Below are positions 61,264 to 64,000 of a DNA stretch of 64,000 nt, one piece after another. Within the stretch, counting starts at the first letter, position 1, and the number at the start of each line of letters is the position of its first letter. The stretch comes from JAJCYL01 sp040222875 (GTDB lineage: Bacteria; Bacteroidota; Bacteroidia; Cytophagales; Cyclobacteriaceae): positions 1 through 64,000 of the forward strand of contig JAVKCG010000054.1 in NCBI GenBank assembly GCA_040222875.1, written 5' to 3'. The notes under the pieces were generated by a model. The model was not told the DNA's origin and ran no database searches. It worked only from the letters and a program-made list of their open reading frames with translations. A program made the translations under genes and the position numbers.

Positions 61264-63444
61264 TTAAAGATTATTAAGTTGATTTTTTGATTTGTCTTTA
61301 GCCAGAGTGATGAACACCCCGAGGAAATAAAACCGTTTGGCAGGTTGACCAATTGCTGACCTCTCAAACATTCCATCGGCATTCGGTTGATCGGCGTAGG
61401 TATAACCGAATATGTTATCACGGCCTGTTAAGTTGGTGGCGGATACATAAAAAATGATATGTTGCTTAAACAGATAGGCTGCGTTAAAACTTAGATTATG
61501 ATAGGCTGGAATTCTTTCCTGATTAAAGCCCTCTCGGTTCGGGTTGTTGTAAGGTCGTCCACTTGTGAATGAATAAGTAGCCCCAAATTGTGTCCTGATC
61601 GGGTTGATAAAATGCTTGTAGACTATAGAAAAATTGTGCCTGCTTGAGAATGACGGTGCGGCAGTTGCTGGGAAATCCTTGAAATCCCTCTCGGTATCAA
61701 GGAAGGAATAAGACACCCAGTAATCTACATTTTTGAATGTTTTACTATCTCTCCAAAACAGGTCGATACCCTGTGCATGACCAAATCCTGAATTGTTAAA
61801 CAAAGTTGGGTTGAATGGCTCATTACGGTCGAACTTTAGCAAGTCATTGTATTCCTTATGATACCCTTCCACCCTGAAAATCCTGCCCTCTTTAATTACC
61901 TGATAGTTGAGAATGTAATGCGTTGCCTTCTCAAAATCGAGGTCATTCCTAATCAGCAGCTTTTCATTATCAGGGCTTTGGTAATACTGACCAAAAGCGG
62001 CGGAAACCTGACCATATTCTGAGGTTTTATAGGCCAATGAAACCCTTGGGGAAATATTGAAATCATTCTGCAAGCTGGAAATTTCACCTCGCACACCTGT
62101 TCTTAACATGAATTTGGTACTCAGGTAGATGTCTGCTTCACTGAATACAGCCCCAAGGTTTTCATCAAAACTATTTTCGATATCCTGACCTGGTTGTTGA
62201 AACCTTTGGCCGACCTGGCTGTGAAATAGTTCGCTGCCAAACCTGAGAGAAACATGTTCACTGTGGTCATTCTCAAGAACTGACTTAAAATGAAGCCCGG
62301 TAAGATCATCCTCTACATTGATACCATTGAAAACAACATCCTGATTACTCAAAGTAAATGAGGCCCCAGACCGATGGCTCCACTTGTCATTAATGAAATC
62401 CTTATAAGTCGCATTGATAAAGTAATAGTCTTTAGCCAAATCCGTACGATTAGGCTCCTCTGGATTGTTAATATTAAACTGGCGAACATCGAAGCCGGCA
62501 GTGCTGAAATTGCTGAAAACCTTGAACATCCCGCCGCTTTTGGTTTTTGCCCTGAATGAGAGGTTGCCATCGATACCTACATAGCCATCTTCGAAATCAA
62601 AGGCCTGATTAACCAAACCGATGTATGGGTTCAGGTTGATGTACCCGATTTCAGCAAACACCGAACTCTTTTCCCATAAATGTGAATGAGAAACATTACC
62701 GCCAACAGTCATGAACGACATATTGGTTTCCGTATCATCAGGCAGGTCAATGCTGTTTAATTGAAGCGTAGATGACAATGCCTGACCATATTCTGCCGAA
62801 TAGCCGCCTGTACTGAAAGCTGTGCCCTTGAACAAGAAAGGTGAAAACCGGCTACGTCCTGGGGTGTTTGGTGCTGATGGAATGTAAAAATCCGGAACAT
62901 GCATGCCATCAATGAATACTTTGGTTTCCTCTCCAGATCCACCGCGAACGAATAACCGACCGGATTCGCCATTCGTGGTTGTTCCGGGAAGTGTATTCAA
63001 TGCACCGACAATATCTGCCGTAGCCCCGGCTGTCATAGCGATATCCAGCGGCTTGAGGAGTACCTGCTTTTTTTCGTCACTGGCTTCAAATGAGCCGGCA
63101 GTGATGGTGACCCCATCCATTTTGTTGATCTCTTCAGCCATCTGAAAAATGAGGTTCTGAAGGTTGCCAGAGAGGTCAATCGACTGGATGATTTGTCGGT
63201 AGCCTACAAAGCTGATGACCAATTGTTGGTTGCCAATTTCGTTCGTTGAGAATTGGAATCTGCCTTCAAGGTCAGAGGTGGCACCATCGTAGGTGTCTTC
63301 CAGATAGATATTCACACCCGGTAGCGCTTCCCCTTTTTTATCGGTGACCAAACCTGAAATGATGGTTTGGGCAAAGGTTAATCCTGGCGCAGTTACTACC
63401 AGGATAAGTGCAATTGTTGATTTGATTAGTTGAGTTTTTGACAT
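61264..63444 (-). CDS. TonB-dependent receptor with carboxypeptidase-like domain
   Basis: 726 aa. Signal peptide 1-25, then a CarboxypepD_reg-like domain (~27-110: ISGLVTDKKGEALPGVNIYL), the plug (~120-230) with RLFVRGGSGEETKVFIDGMH, and a 22-strand-type barrel ending with FYFLGVFITLAKDKSKNQL plus a short tail. It takes up a ligand in exchange for proton-motive force through a TonB motor. Ligand not predictable. No SusD-type partner; the DUF2141 gene follows. Confidence 0.92.
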   Translation of the reverse strand: MSKTQLIKSTIALILVVTAPGLTFAQTIISGLVTDKKGEALPGVNIYLEDTYDGATSDLEGRFQFSTNEIGNQQLVISFVGYRQIIQSIDLSGNLQNLIFQMAEEINKMDGVTITAGSFEASDEKKQVLLKPLDIAMTAGATADIVGALNTLPGTTTNGESGRLFVRGGSGEETKVFIDGMHVPDFYIPSAPNTPGRSRFSPFLFKGTAFSTGGYSAEYGQALSSTLQLNSIDLPDDTETNMSFMTVGGNVSHSHLWEKSSVFAEIGYINLNPYIGLVNQAFDFEDGYVGIDGNLSFRAKTKSGGMFKVFSNFSTAGFDVRQFNINNPEEPNRTDLAKDYYFINATYKDFINDKWSHRSGASFTLSNQDVVFNGINVEDDLTGLHFKSVLENDHSEHVSLRFGSELFHSQVGQRFQQPGQDIENSFDENLGAVFSEADIYLSTKFMLRTGVRGEISSLQNDFNISPRVSLAYKTSEYGQVSAAFGQYYQSPDNEKLLIRNDLDFEKATHYILNYQVIKEGRIFRVEGYHKEYNDLLKFDRNEPFNPTLFNNSGFGHAQGIDLFWRDSKTFKNVDYWVSYSFLDTERDFKDFPATAAPSFSSRHNFSIVYKHFINPIRTQFGATYSFTSGRPYNNPNREGFNQERIPAYHNLSFNAAYLFKQHIIFYVSATNLTGRDNIFGYTYADQPNADGMFERSAIGQPAKRFYFLGVFITLAKDKSKNQLNNL

Positions 63445-63627
63445 CGGGATTCTTGTTTTTAAATCCGTGTCAAAATTGTGGATGCCAGTCGCTGTTTAAT
63501 ATTTTATCTTACTGAACTGTTGAGTTTAAGGGATGAGTTGTGGGTTACTGTCAGTTACTATACAGTAATTTTTTTGTCATCAAAAGTTGATAAGTAACTT
63601 CAACAATGGTATTAACTCATTTAATGT

Positions 63628-64000
63628 ATGATCGAGGATTATTATAAACTTTTTGAAATTCCTAAAAATGCATCCAATACCGAAATCAAATCCGCTTTTC
63701 GAACCTTAGCTAAAAAATATCATCCCGATAAAAATGATCAACCCGATGCCGCAAAACGCTTTAGTGAAATTAGGATAGCTTATTCTATCTTAATTGATCC
63801 AGAAAGTAGAAAAGTTTATGATGATGCTCTTTATCGAACTAAACCCACTGATGAATATAAAAACTTATATAAAAAGACTCATGAAAAAAATGGGAACAAC
63901 AGGGAAAAGGCCATCTGGCTGATTCTATACCATCACTTTGATGCTCATCCCAAAGCATTTATACTCATTATAGTTGGTTTTGTGGCAATTGGTTTTCTTG
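63628..64000 (+). CDS. J-domain (DnaJ-like) protein, 3' end outside the window
   Basis: ATG at 63628, 124 codons visible, open to the right edge. Begins MIEDYYKLFEIPKNASNTEI; the H-P-D motif that stimulates Hsp70 is in KKYHPDKND, followed by RFSEIRIAYSILIDP, the classical J-domain. A hydrophobic stretch near the edge (AFILIIVGFVAIGFL) looks like a TM helix, so it is a membrane-bound J-protein that recruits DnaK. Confidence 0.9.
   Translation, partial: MIEDYYKLFEIPKNASNTEIKSAFRTLAKKYHPDKNDQPDAAKRFSEIRIAYSILIDPESRKVYDDALYRTKPTDEYKNLYKKTHEKNGNNREKAIWLILYHHFDAHPKAFILIIVGFVAIGFL

Noticed and set aside
1..64000. tRNA, rRNA or CRISPR loci
   Set aside because: No cloverleaf-like T-arm motifs, rRNA segments or repeat-spacer arrays were seen on reading either strand; a covariance search was not possible.

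Overview
The window looks like the chromosome of a member of the Bacteroidota, most likely order Cytophagales (marine Cyclobacteriaceae/Fulvivirgaceae/Roseivirgaceae-like). The reasons are: a carboxypeptidase-like-domain TonB receptor, PadR-linked FtsX-type permeases, LytTR regulators, a 7TM-AraC regulator, DUF2141 and DUF418 proteins, a PAP2_C (sphingomyelin-synthase-like) enzyme, very weak Shine-Dalgarno sites, and promoter boxes of the Bacteroidota type TAnnTTTG. The assignment is inference from gene content; no 16S or marker tree was possible. No tRNA, rRNA or CRISPR array was found.

Layout. 1-667: the start of an IS3-like transposase OrfA runs off the left edge, followed by a gene-free stretch with three adjacent hairpins. 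668-5577: outer-membrane protein, NHL/TPR protein, epoxide-hydrolase-like enzyme and 7TM-AraC regulator. 5724-6912: rplT-rpmI-infC operon, infC starting with AUC. 7009-10687: DinB-like protein and the first FtsX permease/PadR pair. 10688-20063: a long leftward block of TPR protein, outer-membrane barrel, SPOR protein, ExbB/TolQ, ExbD/TolR, TonB/TolA-like protein and folC, resembling a Tol-Pal-type envelope machine. 20292-30087: GCS2-CBS fusion with dipeptide epimerase, TPR protein, M28 carboxypeptidase, small secreted proteins and an MBL-fold hydrolase. 30135-31568: lipoprotein serine hydrolase.

31569-36649 is an accessory island. It holds a gene fragment copied from an MBL gene, two copies of a ~46-nt repeat near its ends, a TolB-like/TPR/AraC fusion regulator, a secreted protein, a six-TM class III nucleotide cyclase between imperfect palindromes, and a decayed hicA toxin gene. 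36646-40739 is a tight operon of PAP2_C/sphingomyelin-synthase-like protein, GT-C glycosyltransferase and MsbA-type ABC exporter. 40835-53462 has two amidohydrolases, a frameshifted peroxiredoxin-like gene, pyrR-pyrB, an alpha/beta hydrolase, a second PadR/permease operon, a membrane LytTR regulator and a DUF418 protein. Two copies of a long hairpin repeat lie in this part.

53482-64000: MNT and HEPN genes overlap a GT9 glycosyltransferase gene. Then come a PolX/PHP protein whose polymerase site looks degenerate, a YkvI-like transporter, a TPR protein with a LytS/LytTR two-component pair, a DUF2141/TonB-receptor pair and the start of a J-domain protein.

How the genes work together. The clearest functional units are the translation-factor operon, the Tol-like envelope block, the lipid-head-group/glycosyl/export operon, pyrimidine control (pyrR-pyrB), and the PadR-permease operons with palindromes at their promoters. 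The most unusual candidate is the 32-36 kb island. There a TolB-TPR module that is elsewhere fused to class III cyclases is instead fused to an AraC domain and sits next to a separate membrane cyclase. Reading starts carefully changes several gene models (infC AUC; TTG or GTG starts at 668, 20063, 39924, 54489 and 56933).
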